A program made the translations under genes and the position numbers. A stretch of 64,000 nt of DNA from CAWKMN01 sp963850765 (GTDB taxonomy: Bacteria; Chloroflexota; Anaerolineae; Aggregatilineales; Aggregatilineaceae), in NCBI GenBank assembly GCA_963850765.1, contig CAWKMN010000009.1, positions 620,001 to 684,000 on the forward strand, written 5' to 3'. Below, piece by piece: positions 52,214 through 61,105 of this stretch (position 1 is its first letter; every line of letters starts with the position of its first letter). A model generated the notes under the pieces. The model did not search any database. It was given only the letters and a program-made list of their open reading frames with translations, and was not told the origin of the DNA.

Positions 52214-55057
52214 CTATTGATAACGCAGAATATCGGAGACGGTCTTGCGGGCAGCGGCCAGCGCCGGATAGAGGGTCGCGCCCACCGTCACGAGGATCAT
52301 GCCCAGCAGACCCAGCAGCGGCGCGAGGTAGGCGTAGTTCAGCACGATCACATCACTGAAGGGCACCATGTCGAGCAGCACGCGGCCAAACAGGATGCTC
52401 ATGGGCAGACCAATCCCCCACGCCAGCAGGCCGACCAGCACGCCTTCCAGCAAAAACTGGAAGATGATGGCCCGCGATGACGCTCCCACCGACCGCATCA
52501 CACCGATCTCGCGCTGGCGCTCGAAGACGCCGATCGAGGTGATGGTCAGCAAGCCGATGCCGCCGACCACCGCCATCAGGATCGCCGCGATACTCATGGC
52601 CAGCGCTAAGCTTAAAATCGTCTGCGCGATGCGATCCTCAAAGCCAACCTGATCCTGATAGGAGGGCACCGGCTCTGAATACCGGGTATTCATGCGGCTG
52701 GTCGACGCCTCGGGGTTTGCCAGATCGAGATACACCGTTTCCGGCGTGATCTCCCGGTAGTCAAGCTGGACCAGATCGGCCAGATCGGCCCAGTACATGG
52801 CAATCAGGAGAGGTTTGTCGGCGGTCCTCACGTCGTCCGGTAAGGCACGAGCGAAAACGCGCAGTTCGGACGTTTTGATCGGCACCACTTCGATAATGGT
52901 GTAGTCCTCGGATACCTGTTCGACCAGATCGTTGATGAGCGAGCCATCCGGCGGGCGCAGCGTGATCTCATCTCCCACGGCAAAACCGCCTGCCTGGGCC
53001 AGCGCCTCGCTAATGATCACGCCATGTGTTTCCGGGTTGAAGCGCGGCGAGAGCAGCCGCCCGGCCTGATCGCTCACCCCCAGCGCCCAGATGGTATCTT
53101 CCTCGGGCGCATCGCCGTCGTTCCACTTGACATCCAGCTCTTCCCAATAGGCGTTAGGAGTCGGCGCGGTGCGAATGAGGCCCACAAAATCGGCCAACTG
53201 CTGCCATTCCATAAATGCTGTTTCGAGCGGGAACTCGACCACGCCAATGACCTCAAAATCGGCGCTGCGCTCCGGCCCGACGAGCCGCACCCTATCCCCT
53301 ACGGTTTTTTTCATCTCCTCGGCCAGGTGCGGGGTGAGCACGATCCCGTGCCGGTTGGGATCGTTGAGCCAGCCGGTGCCCGCTTCGAACTCGCGGTTGA
53401 GCAGGTCCGTGCTGGTATCGATCCCGGTCACGTACAGATCGACGAGATCGGGATCGGGATCAGCGCCGTTGGGATCGTCACCGGGATCAGCGCCGAGTTC
53501 GTCTACCGGCGGCTCGGACAGATCGGCGCTGAGCCGGACGGCGACACCGGGCTGCACGTCGCGGATCTGCTCCTGCACATTCATGAGCAGCCCCTGCACC
53601 ACGTCGAACACTTCAATATCGGTGAGATCGGTCGAAACCTGATAATTCAGCGTGTTTTCAATGTCGCCTACGACGCTGTTCAGCGTTCGGAAGACGGCGA
53701 ACACGCCCATGAATGCCGCCACCGACAGGGTCAGGGAGAGCAGAGTCAGGGCCAGCCGCGCCTTGTGCAGGAAGATATTGTTAAGCGCCTGAGCTACGCC
53801 CAGCGGCATCTCGGGCAGGTAGGTCATGAGGCGGGGCAGCACGCCGTGCCCATAGTTCGCGCCGATACCCTGATCGGTCATGGCGTCCCGGATCGAAATG
53901 CGTGTGCCGTAGCCGACCGGGATGATCGCGGTCAGCACGGGGACTCCCAACCCCAGCAGGATGCCAGCCACAATCGGCAGCAGCGGCATGGAGGTGTCTT
54001 CCAGCAGAATACTTGCCAGCGGGGCGGCAGCGCGGGCGGCGGCCTGCCCCAGCGGCATGCCGATCAGCATGGCCGGGACCGTCCCGATCAGACCATAGAC
54101 GAACGCCATACCCAGGTAAATCGCGAACAGGTCAAAGCGGCTCGCGCCCAACGCTTTCATCGCGCCGATCTGCTGGCGCTGCTCCGCCAGCACGGTGGTG
54201 ATCACCGTTGTGACCAGCACACTCGCCACCGCCACCGCGACGATCGCCAGCACCGTGAGCACCTGCGAGAACTGGCGCACGCCCACCAGAAACACGTTGT
54301 GCTGCGGATCGTTCATCAGATAAAACACAATGGTGTACGGGGTCTGATCCATCAGCGTCTTGCGGAAGTTATGCGACTGTTCACGCGCCGCCGCAAAATT
54401 CTTGAAACGCGCATAAATTGAGCTGAACCCGGTAAAACGCACAATTTGCTGCGCGTCGGCATAGGTCGCGTACGCACTGGACGCGCCGTCACCGCCGCCG
54501 ATGTAAAAATAGGGCTGGTGTACGATGCCGACGATGCGCATCTCGGCGGTCGCGCTGCCGTTAAGGTTCACCACCAGCGTATCACCCACGCCGAGCCTCT
54601 GCTGGTCGGCCATGCGCTGTTCGATAGCGATTTCGTTTTGCCCTTCGAGCGGGTAGCGCCCGGATCGCAGGCGGATCGGTTCCAGGTGGATGCGGCCGAA
54701 CGGCTCCGAAAAACTGAACAGGTGGCCCTCGTGGAAGTTTTCATCGTCGGGGCGCTTCCAATGGAACTCGTACACGGCCTGCCCCTCGACCGCCGTCACG
54801 CCGGGATACGCACGCAGCGTGGCGAGGTCGGTTTGCGGATCGAGGGTTTCGTCATTGCGCGGGCTGACGAACAGCCGGATCATGGCCATTTCGGCGGGGA
54901 CGAGATCTTTTTCCAGTTGGCGGGTGATGATCTGGCCGAGCGTCGTCAGCACGACGACCGCCAGCACGCTGACGAATACACTCAGAGACACGAGCAGGGT
55001 GCGTGCCCGCCGAATGGTAATATCGCGATAGATTTTCCGACTACGTGTTCCCCACAT
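52214..55057 (-). CDS. FtsX/MacB-like ABC permease, solitary
   Basis: 947 residues, intact frame. N-terminal helix (TLLVSLSVFVSVLAVVVL), a periplasmic-type region (about 50-265), three helices in the middle with the FtsX signature AEQRQQIGAMKALGASRFDL, a helix after LNNIFLHKARLALTLLSL, a second large extracytoplasmic region (about 460-790) and a second FtsX set (RQREIGVMRSVGASSRAII). The second external region includes an Asp-rich stretch GADPGDDPNGADPDPDLVD near residue 525. No ATPase gene is adjacent, so it either uses one encoded elsewhere or works with the ATPases at 26-28 kb. Confidence 0.88.
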   Translation of the reverse strand: MWGTRSRKIYRDITIRRARTLLVSLSVFVSVLAVVVLTTLGQIITRQLEKDLVPAEMAMIRLFVSPRNDETLDPQTDLATLRAYPGVTAVEGQAVYEFHWKRPDDENFHEGHLFSFSEPFGRIHLEPIRLRSGRYPLEGQNEIAIEQRMADQQRLGVGDTLVVNLNGSATAEMRIVGIVHQPYFYIGGGDGASSAYATYADAQQIVRFTGFSSIYARFKNFAAAREQSHNFRKTLMDQTPYTIVFYLMNDPQHNVFLVGVRQFSQVLTVLAIVAVAVASVLVTTVITTVLAEQRQQIGAMKALGASRFDLFAIYLGMAFVYGLIGTVPAMLIGMPLGQAAARAAAPLASILLEDTSMPLLPIVAGILLGLGVPVLTAIIPVGYGTRISIRDAMTDQGIGANYGHGVLPRLMTYLPEMPLGVAQALNNIFLHKARLALTLLSLTLSVAAFMGVFAVFRTLNSVVGDIENTLNYQVSTDLTDIEVFDVVQGLLMNVQEQIRDVQPGVAVRLSADLSEPPVDELGADPGDDPNGADPDPDLVDLYVTGIDTSTDLLNREFEAGTGWLNDPNRHGIVLTPHLAEEMKKTVGDRVRLVGPERSADFEVIGVVEFPLETAFMEWQQLADFVGLIRTAPTPNAYWEELDVKWNDGDAPEEDTIWALGVSDQAGRLLSPRFNPETHGVIISEALAQAGGFAVGDEITLRPPDGSLINDLVEQVSEDYTIIEVVPIKTSELRVFARALPDDVRTADKPLLIAMYWADLADLVQLDYREITPETVYLDLANPEASTSRMNTRYSEPVPSYQDQVGFEDRIAQTILSLALAMSIAAILMAVVGGIGLLTITSIGVFERQREIGVMRSVGASSRAIIFQFLLEGVLVGLLAWGIGLPMSILFGRVLLDMVPFSDVIVLNYAYLAPLLGLLGMILVTVGATLYPALAAARKTVSDILRYQ

Positions 55058-55277
55058 CCCGATACAAACCGTTTCGCCTGCCTCTGGCGGCGTTCGCGCT
55101 GACCATCAATCTGCTACCGTGCGGTGCGGTGGCTTTTATTGGCGCGGTACAACGTCTCTGCCCGGAGGGAAAAGAAGAATCAAGCCCGCACCTATTTTAA
55201 CAAAACCGTAGTGAGCCGGCGAACCAGGGACGGGTGAGGGGAAAGGGCTCAAAACGGCCTCACCCCCGGCCCCCTCC

Positions 55278-55472
55278 TTTCAGGGGTAGGTTTTTTATGC
55301 TTGGTGCTGAGCATGGTTTACCCCTATCCCCGTCCGACCTTCGGTCGGCACCCCTTATCCCCGCACGCGGAGAAAGGGGCGCGTCGGAAGTCCCTCTCCG
55401 TTTACGGGGAGGGATTTAGGGAGGGGTCAACGAGCACGCATCGCTGATTTATTAAAAACCTACCCCCTGAAA
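55278..55472. repeat. Inverted-repeat-bounded element containing a nested dispersed repeat
   Basis: Left end TTTCAGGGGTAGGTTTTT at 55278-55295 and its reverse complement (one extra C) at 55454-55472. Between them is a nearly full copy of the repeat seen at 49675-49780, including the UUCG hairpin at about 55333-55349. Resembles a short non-coding inverted-repeat element. The gap 55058-55558 has no gene. Confidence 0.65.
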
Positions 55473-55504
55473 GCCGGCCCCCACTCCATGTCATGAAGAG
55501 GGGC

Positions 55505-55535
55505 TTGACTCTCACGTAACGTGATGCTTTATGAT
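55505..55535 (+). promoter_or_regulatory. MerR-type promoter with 19-bp spacer and palindrome
   Basis: -35 TTGACT at 55505-55510 and -10 TATGAT at 55530-55535 with a 19-base spacer, two more than optimal, as in MerR-family controlled promoters. The spacer holds the perfect 13-bp palindrome TCACGTAACGTGA (55512-55524). Confidence 0.75.
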
Positions 55536-55558
55536 CCTTGCAGATGAGGAGACAGGTC

Positions 55559-56305
55559 ATGTATACCGTCAAGCAGCTGTCGGATCTGGCGGGCGTGAGC
55601 GTCCGCACCCTGCACTACTACGACGAAATCGGGCTGCTCAAGCCGTCGTCGGTCGGTGAGAACGGCTACCGTTATTACGCCGATGACGCGGTGTTCCGGC
55701 TCCAGCAGATTCTATTCTTCCGCGAGCTGGATTTCAGCCTGATGGATATTCAGTCGATCCTGGACCGGCCGGATTTTGACGTGGTGGATGCGCTGCGCGC
55801 GCATCGCGTGGCGCTCCAAAACCGGATCGGGCGGCTGCATGACCTCATGGAGACCATCGATCACACGATTTCACACCTGACAGGAGATACGCCGATGAGC
55901 AAGAAGAAACTCTTCGCCGGGTTCACGCCCGAAGAGGAGAAGCACTACGAACAAGAAGCCCGCCAGATGTGGGGCGACCAGGCCGTGGATGACTCGTACA
56001 AGCGGCTGAACGGTTACAGCACGCAGCAGAAAGAACAGATCGGGGCGGAAGGGCAGGCCGTCTATACTGATCTGGTGGCGGCCATCGATCAGGACCCGGC
56101 CAGTCCGGCGGTCCAGGCGATCATCGCGCGCTGGCACCAGCATCTGCGCTATTTCTGGGAGCCGAACGTCGAGGCGCTGCGGGGCTTGGGCGATCTCTAC
56201 AACGAGCATCCCGATTTCGCGCGCAACATCGGTGAGCTTCACCCCAACCTGCCGGCGTTCATGCGCGAGGCGATCAACCACTACTGCGACGGGTTGGAGG
56301 GATAG
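55559..56305 (+). CDS. MerR-family regulator with TipAS-like drug-recognition domain
   Basis: 248 residues from the ATG at 55559 (GAGGAG upstream). N-terminal MerR helix-turn-helix and wing: YTVKQLSDLAGVSVRTLHYY, DEIGLLKPS, NGYRYYADDAVFRLQQILFF, ELDFSLMDIQSIL. A coiled-coil region follows, then a TipAS-like C-terminus (FAGFTPEEEKHYEQEARQMW, VQAIIARWHQHLRYFWEPNV, YNEHPDFARNIGELHPNLPA, MREAINHYC). TipAL-like proteins bind thiopeptide antibiotics and activate their own promoter by twisting a long spacer, which matches the promoter here. A target resistance gene is not adjacent. Confidence 0.92.
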   Translation: MYTVKQLSDLAGVSVRTLHYYDEIGLLKPSSVGENGYRYYADDAVFRLQQILFFRELDFSLMDIQSILDRPDFDVVDALRAHRVALQNRIGRLHDLMETIDHTISHLTGDTPMSKKKLFAGFTPEEEKHYEQEARQMWGDQAVDDSYKRLNGYSTQQKEQIGAEGQAVYTDLVAAIDQDPASPAVQAIIARWHQHLRYFWEPNVEALRGLGDLYNEHPDFARNIGELHPNLPAFMREAINHYCDGLEG

Positions 56306-56345
56306 TCTCACCCCGCGATATTCTCCGAATTGCCTGATGAATTTT

Positions 56346-56373
56346 GTAGGGGCGTATTGCAATACGCCCCTAC
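56346..56373. repeat. 28-bp palindrome P28, copy 4 (perfect)
   Basis: Perfect inverted repeat, arms GTAGGGGCGTATTG and CAATACGCCCCTAC, 40 bases after the MerR-family gene stop. Confidence 0.9.
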
Positions 56374-56421
56374 GCGACAACCACTTGTTCCGTTTCGAGC
56401 CGGGGGGTGAGGCTGGTGAGG

Positions 56422-57466
56422 CTACTCCACCGCCGGGACGATAAAATCCTCGACCAGATTGAAGCGGCACAGCATCCGGTTATTCTTGAAATGCTCCGGC
56501 GCGGCGCTGATCTGCCCGGTCATCACGACCACCAGATCCAGATCCGGGATCACATAAACGAACTGGCCGCCGTAACCCACCGCGATCATGCTCTCGTAGG
56601 CTCCCTGCGGGCGCAGCCACCACAGATAGCCATAGCCCACCGTCTCGCAGCTCTCGATCGTGTCCGGGGGGAACAGCGTGTGATACACCCCCGAACTCGC
56701 GCACCCACGCCGCCGGGATGATCTGGTCGCCGTCCCAAATGCCCTGGTTGAGATACAGGTAGCCGAATTTCGCCATGTCGCGCGGGGTGAGCGCCAGTTC
56801 CGCCCCGCCGATGGTGATCCCCTGCGGATCGGCGGGCCAGCGGCGCTGCGTGATCCCCAGCGGGCGAAACAGGTACAGATCCGCGTAGTCGAGCAGCGTC
56901 ATGCCGGTGGCCTGCTGTAACACAGCGGCGAGTAACTGCGCATCCCCGGTGCTGTAGTTGAAATGGGTGCCGGGCGGGTGGATCAGCGGGCGTTCCAGCA
57001 CGAACCGCACCCAGTCCGGGCTGGCGGTCATCTGGACCGCGCTGGGACCATATTCCTGCCATTCCAGCCCGGAGCGCATCGTGAGCAGATCGCGCACGGT
57101 GATATCGCGCTTGGCGCGCTCGTGGACAGTCGCGAAGACCTCCGGCAGCAGGGAGCCGATCGGCTCGCGGTCGCTCTCCAGATCGCCCGCCCCAATGGCG
57201 ATTCCGGCCAGCGCCGAGGTGAAGCTTTTGGCCATGGATTTGACGTTGTGCAGCGCCGCCGGATCGATGCCTCGGCGGTAGTGCTCGTAGACCAGATACC
57301 CTCCGCGCACGATCAGCAGGCTCTCGATATGCGGGACGTGCTCATCGAGGTACGCCTGGGCTGCGTCCAGCATCGCCGCGTCGAGGCCGTGATCGCCGGG
57401 GGACGCGGTGCGCCAGCCATCGGTGGGCCAATAATCGCGCGTGCGGATCGCAGAGGGTTCGGTCAT
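56422..57466 (-). CDS. Serine beta-lactamase-related hydrolase, frameshifted
   Basis: About 347 residues. The first frame (MTEPSAIRTRDYWPTDGW) contains the nucleophile box Ser77-Met-Ala-Lys80 (VKSMAKSFTSALAGI) and the second motif FNYSTGD (Tyr171). The second frame resumes at VYHTLFPPDT and gives GYGYLWWLRPQG, VGYGGQFVYVIPDLDLVVV to the end. The shift is at a run of five G at about 56690-56694 (one G too many). Belongs to the class C-beta-lactamase/EstB/6-aminohexanoate-dimer-hydrolase family; the real substrate (ester, amide or lactam) is not determinable. No signal peptide is visible. Not adjacent to other resistance genes. Confidence 0.85.
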
Positions 57467-57583
57467 TGGGTGCTCTTTCCGTTCGTGATATCAACCAGGG
57501 CGCAGCGGGCCGCGCCCGTTCTATCCCCGATGTTAGCACCCGGCGGGCGCTTGTGTCCAAGCGATGGATCCTCGCCAGTTGCA

Positions 57584-57609
57584 GGGGCGGGTGGATCCAG
57601 ACCCGCCCC
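57584..57609. repeat. Inverted repeat GGGGCGGGT / ACCCGCCCC
   Basis: Nine-base perfect arms with an eight-base loop in the short gap between the divergently oriented promoter side of the hydrolase gene and the amide-hydrolase stop. Same arm type as at 61060-61087. Confidence 0.6.
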
Positions 57610-57649
57610 TCGCAAGACAGAGTGCGCCTACAACCGCATGTCGAGGCGT

Positions 57650-58750
57650 CTATTCCGTACAGGGAAAGCTCTCCAGCAGACCCAGGAGGAACTGAACCTC
57701 TTCGTCAGAATACTCAGCCAGCGGCCACTGCTCGAGGAAATGGCGGATATGCTGAAGGCTCACATCGTGATCGTACTCGACAAAGTCGCCGCTGACCTCA
57801 TCCAGCACGTCGGCGTGGATATTGAGCATTTGCACGGGTGTGCCGCACGAAAAGTCAAAGCCGCTAAAATCCACATAGCGGATGTCCTGGTTTTGCTTCG
57901 TGCGGAAGTAGGCGCGCTGATTTTCGGAATCGAATACAAGGCCCCATTCCGTCCAATCATCGCTCACCATCGAGAGTGTTTCGAACGCATAATCGGCCAC
58001 AGCCCCTTCCAGACCGGCTGGATCGAAGTTCATCACCTGTTCGGCGGCGAGGTAAAAACGATTTAGGGATTCATCAGCCGGTGCGGCTTGTGTCTCTTTG
58101 GAGGCCTGCCACGCCGCCACGGATTCATGATACAGATTGTTGGTCAGCGCGCTGACGGGCAGATCGTCGCCGGTATGGACCACCATTTCACCGTCTAAAA
58201 ATTCGATGACGGCGCAGGTCGCCGTGCGATCACACACCAGATAGTGATCAATCGTATTCGCTATTCGGACGGATGCATCACTGGCGATAATTTCATCGAT
58301 GGTGCTGAAATTGTCGAGTACGTACTGCATCCAGAGCGCCGATTGGAGCGGTGGTCTTGCATCGGGGGCCGGAAATTGGGTTTCGCTGAGGGCCATCGTG
58401 CTGAGCACCAATCCTGCCTCGTTCATCCCCGCCCAGGGCAGTTGGTAGCCCGCCTGATTGAACGTCACGCTGCCGTATTGGGATACCCACTCGGCAACCT
58501 GGCCCGTTGTGCCTGGCTCCCAGCCGGTTTTGGCTACATTGCGCTTGTTGACAAACAGCAAACCTTCGGGGATTAAGTTGTCATAGTTGGCTCCAAAGAC
58601 CAGCGAACCCTGGTTATTGAGGCCGAACGCACTGCATGTTCGGATGCGGGATTGATCGGTGGGGCGATCATCCGTCGCACCGGCCCCCGGACTGCTGCTG
58701 ATCGCAAGCAGCACAAGCAAGACACAAAGACTGACCACATTTCGCTTCAT
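57650..58750 (-). CDS. Choloylglycine-hydrolase-like (linear amide C-N hydrolase) Ntn protein
   Basis: 366 residues; AGGAGGAG upstream of the ATG. Signal peptide to about residue 25. After cleavage or processing the conserved Cys39 (RTCSAFGLNNQGSLVFGANYDN) would be the N-terminal nucleophile of the CBAH/penicillin V acylase family. Further family segments are GYQLPWAGMNEAGLVLSTM, ALWMQYVLDNFSTIDE and TCAVIEFLDGEMVV. It would hydrolyse an amide bond such as an N-acyl amino acid or N-acyl homoserine lactone; the choice cannot be made from sequence. Probably secreted or periplasmic. Confidence 0.83.
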   Translation of the reverse strand: MKRNVVSLCVLLVLLAISSSPGAGATDDRPTDQSRIRTCSAFGLNNQGSLVFGANYDNLIPEGLLFVNKRNVAKTGWEPGTTGQVAEWVSQYGSVTFNQAGYQLPWAGMNEAGLVLSTMALSETQFPAPDARPPLQSALWMQYVLDNFSTIDEIIASDASVRIANTIDHYLVCDRTATCAVIEFLDGEMVVHTGDDLPVSALTNNLYHESVAAWQASKETQAAPADESLNRFYLAAEQVMNFDPAGLEGAVADYAFETLSMVSDDWTEWGLVFDSENQRAYFRTKQNQDIRYVDFSGFDFSCGTPVQMLNIHADVLDEVSGDFVEYDHDVSLQHIRHFLEQWPLAEYSDEEVQFLLGLLESFPCTE

Positions 58751-58805
58751 GCGAACTTTCTCCTCCTACCTGTTGATACGCGACTATCATTTATTATATA
58801 CGCTG

Positions 58806-58832
58806 AAAAACCATCTGTGTTGTGCCAGATGG
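58806..58832 (-). terminator. Intrinsic terminator on the minus strand
   Basis: Hairpin CCATCTG/CAGATGG with an eight-base loop followed by TTTTT on the minus strand, 76 bases after the membrane-protein gene stop. Confidence 0.75.
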
Positions 58833-58908
58833 GGGGGCAAAAGTTCGCATCGGTTCGATAAAAATATGGGCCGTTTGGGACGGATTACCCTATTGGCCCA
58901 ACTCGCCA

Positions 58909-59700
58909 TTACACGATCTCACTCACGATGGCCGCAAGCAGCAGAAAAACCGCAAGATAGAGCACAAACGGCAGAATCCACAGCAGCGGGCGGACCGCAT
59001 CACGCCACGCGGGGCCGGACGATTTCGGGGCGAGCAGCCGCAGCCAGCGATTCGACGGCAGCGGATCCGGCCCGGCCGGGGGCGGCGTGGTGGCGATCAC
59101 CCAGGCGGGCGGCAGCACCATCGAACTGTACACGGGGATAAACAGCCAGAGGAACACCGCCGGAATCAGAAGATAAAACGCCGGGGTGAAGATCGACCCC
59201 CCAAACGCGCCGCCGACAAAACCATCCGCGCCGATCTCGTACAGCCCACCGAGCAGCAGCACGATCACCGGGGAAAACCGCCGGACATGCTGCACCCGCA
59301 CGAAGATCACCACCATGCCGATATACCAGGGCATCGTCACGAGCAGGTCCATGATCAGGTTCGGATGCGCCGCGACGCCTTCCGCGCCCATGATCTTTTC
59401 GACCACCAGAAACAGCGTTTCGATCACGGCGGCGTTTGCGCTGCCCAGGATCATCGCGTTGCGCAGCGGGTGCCCGGCCAGCCGGGGGAGCCACCGATCC
59501 CGCGTGCGGTGCAGCAGCAGCGTGTATAACCCGCTGGCGCTGATCGAGATCGCCAGCGTGCGATCTTCGGGTGACGCGCCCTGCTGCGCGCCCATGAGCA
59601 GGATCAGGATCGCGGCCCACACCAGCCCGATCCGCAGAATCCGGCGCGGCCAGGGTGACGGTTTGGGGGGAATCGCCTCAACACTCCATTCGACGGCCAT
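58909..59700 (-). CDS. Polytopic membrane protein of unknown function
   Basis: 263 residues from the ATG at 59700, chosen for AGGAGAGG just upstream; the frame extends to 59832 without a ribosome site. Hydrophobic segments (ILRIGLVWAAILILLMG, NAMILGSANAAVIETLFLVV, LIMDLLVTMPWYIGMVVIFV, FSPVIVLLLGGLYEIGADGF, FYLLIPAVFLWLFIPVYSSM and a C-terminal pair) predict about 7 helices. A conserved-looking GGLYEIGADGF motif may be functional. I do not recognise the family. Confidence 0.75.
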   Translation of the reverse strand: MAVEWSVEAIPPKPSPWPRRILRIGLVWAAILILLMGAQQGASPEDRTLAISISASGLYTLLLHRTRDRWLPRLAGHPLRNAMILGSANAAVIETLFLVVEKIMGAEGVAAHPNLIMDLLVTMPWYIGMVVIFVRVQHVRRFSPVIVLLLGGLYEIGADGFVGGAFGGSIFTPAFYLLIPAVFLWLFIPVYSSMVLPPAWVIATTPPPAGPDPLPSNRWLRLLAPKSSGPAWRDAVRPLLWILPFVLYLAVFLLLAAIVSEIV

Positions 59701-59894
59701 CACTGCCTCTCCTGACGTGTGCTGAATGTCGCTGCTGATCGGTACGCGCCGCGCGGTATTTCGTTGCGCCGGGGTGGGAGTCAAATACAAAAGCGCAGCG
59801 GGCCTCTCGCGCCAGTAAGAAACCCGCTGCATATGGGGAGGAAAAGCCGATTGGCTTTTGCTGTCAAGAGTAGGCCGGTCAATCCGGCTAAATC

Positions 59895-60710
59895 TCAGTT
59901 CTCGCGAAAATACGCGTACAGGACCAGACTGCCGAACCGGAGTTCGTCGCCATCGTGCAGGGCGCGCAGCTCGTGCGGGTGAACCCGCTGCCCGTTGATA
60001 TACGTATGATTCATGCTGCCCAGATCCGAGAGCATCAGCGTGTCATCCTGGCGGTGCACGCTGGCGTGCAGCCTCGAAACCCCTTTTTCGCCGGCTCCGT
60101 AACAAGACAGGTCCACATCCGGCACCATCGCGCTGTCGGGTGACGTGCGCCCCAGGATGACCTCGTCCATGCGCGGTTGAATGCGCACCGTTTCGCCCGT
60201 GCTTTGCAGCTTCAGATACAGCACCCAGTATTCGCCAAAATAGGCGTTGTCCACGCTGCTGGCAGCCAGGGGCCGGGTCGCGTCTTTAGGGGGCACCGAA
60301 CCCGCCTTCAGAAACGCGCCGCAGCTATAACAGTGCGCGTCGGTGGGCGCATTCAGCTTGTGACAGGTCGGGCATTCGACTTTGTCCGCCCGTGGATTAC
60401 CCGCGGCTGGCTTCGATGACGGCTGGATCGGCGTGGCGGCGGGATCAATCCGCCGGATCACGTTGCGCTTTTCGGCAGGCTGCGCCGGAGGTAAGTTGTG
60501 TGTGTCGTCGGGATCGCCAGGGGTGCGATAGGCGTGCCCGTCGGTGGTTTCCCACTCGTGCAGCCTTGTCAGCAGGAACTGCCGTTCTTCCGGCGGCAGA
60601 AAGAGGACGGTGGTTTCGATCGAGCGCCATGCCGCATCCCGGCTCTGGCCGGCCTGCCGTATCTGCACATAATGCATGAATAACTGGCGCAGTTTATCGC
60701 CGTCCACCAT
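59895..60710 (-). CDS. FHA-domain protein with zinc ribbon
   Basis: 271 residues. N-terminal helical region, a Pro-rich linker, a zinc ribbon with Cys113-x2-Cys116 and Cys127-x2-Cys130 (VECPTCHKLN, AHCYSCGAF), and an FHA domain at about 165-267 (EVILGRTSPDSAMVPDVD, GVSRLHASVHRQDD, SDLGSMNHTYINGQRVHPHE). FHA domains bind phosphothreonine peptides, so it may act with a Ser/Thr kinase, which is not in this window. No membrane helix. Transcribed alone. Confidence 0.88.
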   Translation of the reverse strand: MVDGDKLRQLFMHYVQIRQAGQSRDAAWRSIETTVLFLPPEERQFLLTRLHEWETTDGHAYRTPGDPDDTHNLPPAQPAEKRNVIRRIDPAATPIQPSSKPAAGNPRADKVECPTCHKLNAPTDAHCYSCGAFLKAGSVPPKDATRPLAASSVDNAYFGEYWVLYLKLQSTGETVRIQPRMDEVILGRTSPDSAMVPDVDLSCYGAGEKGVSRLHASVHRQDDTLMLSDLGSMNHTYINGQRVHPHELRALHDGDELRFGSLVLYAYFREN

Positions 60711-60935
60711 GTGTCGATCTCCCCATACCCGCTGGTGGGCTCCCTCTTGTCATCCCACCCTACCTTACTTTAACTGATAAGAGTCAATAATCCCTAAAAA
60801 TAGAATTAAGATTTTGTTAGGATTGGGAGGGAGAGGTTCATGCAGCAGGACATCCGTAGGAAACAATCAGAGATCCATTCTTTTTTGTAGATACCGTCTT
60901 GACAAAGCAATCGATGCGCTGACGTACAACGGCCT

Positions 60936-61087
60936 CACCCCCGTCCGACCTTCGGTCGGCATCCCCCTCTCCAGCCGAGCTAGAGAGGGGGAAGATCTGT
61001 GTTTTTCTCCCCTTTTCATCTTGGATGGAGAGGGGCCGGGGGTGGGGCCAGCAAATATAAAGGGCGGGTTTGTTAACCCGCCCCTAC
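60936..61087. repeat. Long G/C-rich repeat with UUCG hairpin and GGGCGGGT inverted repeat
   Basis: Includes the CCGAC-CTTCG-GTCGG stem-loop at about 60944-60960, a CCCCCTCTCCAGCCGAGC / CTAGAGAGGGGG segment, and GGGCGGGTTTGTTAACCCGCCC at 61060-61081. The gap 60711-61210 shows no gene. Confidence 0.65.
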
Positions 61088-61105
61088 GATTCTCGCCCCT
61101 CAAGA

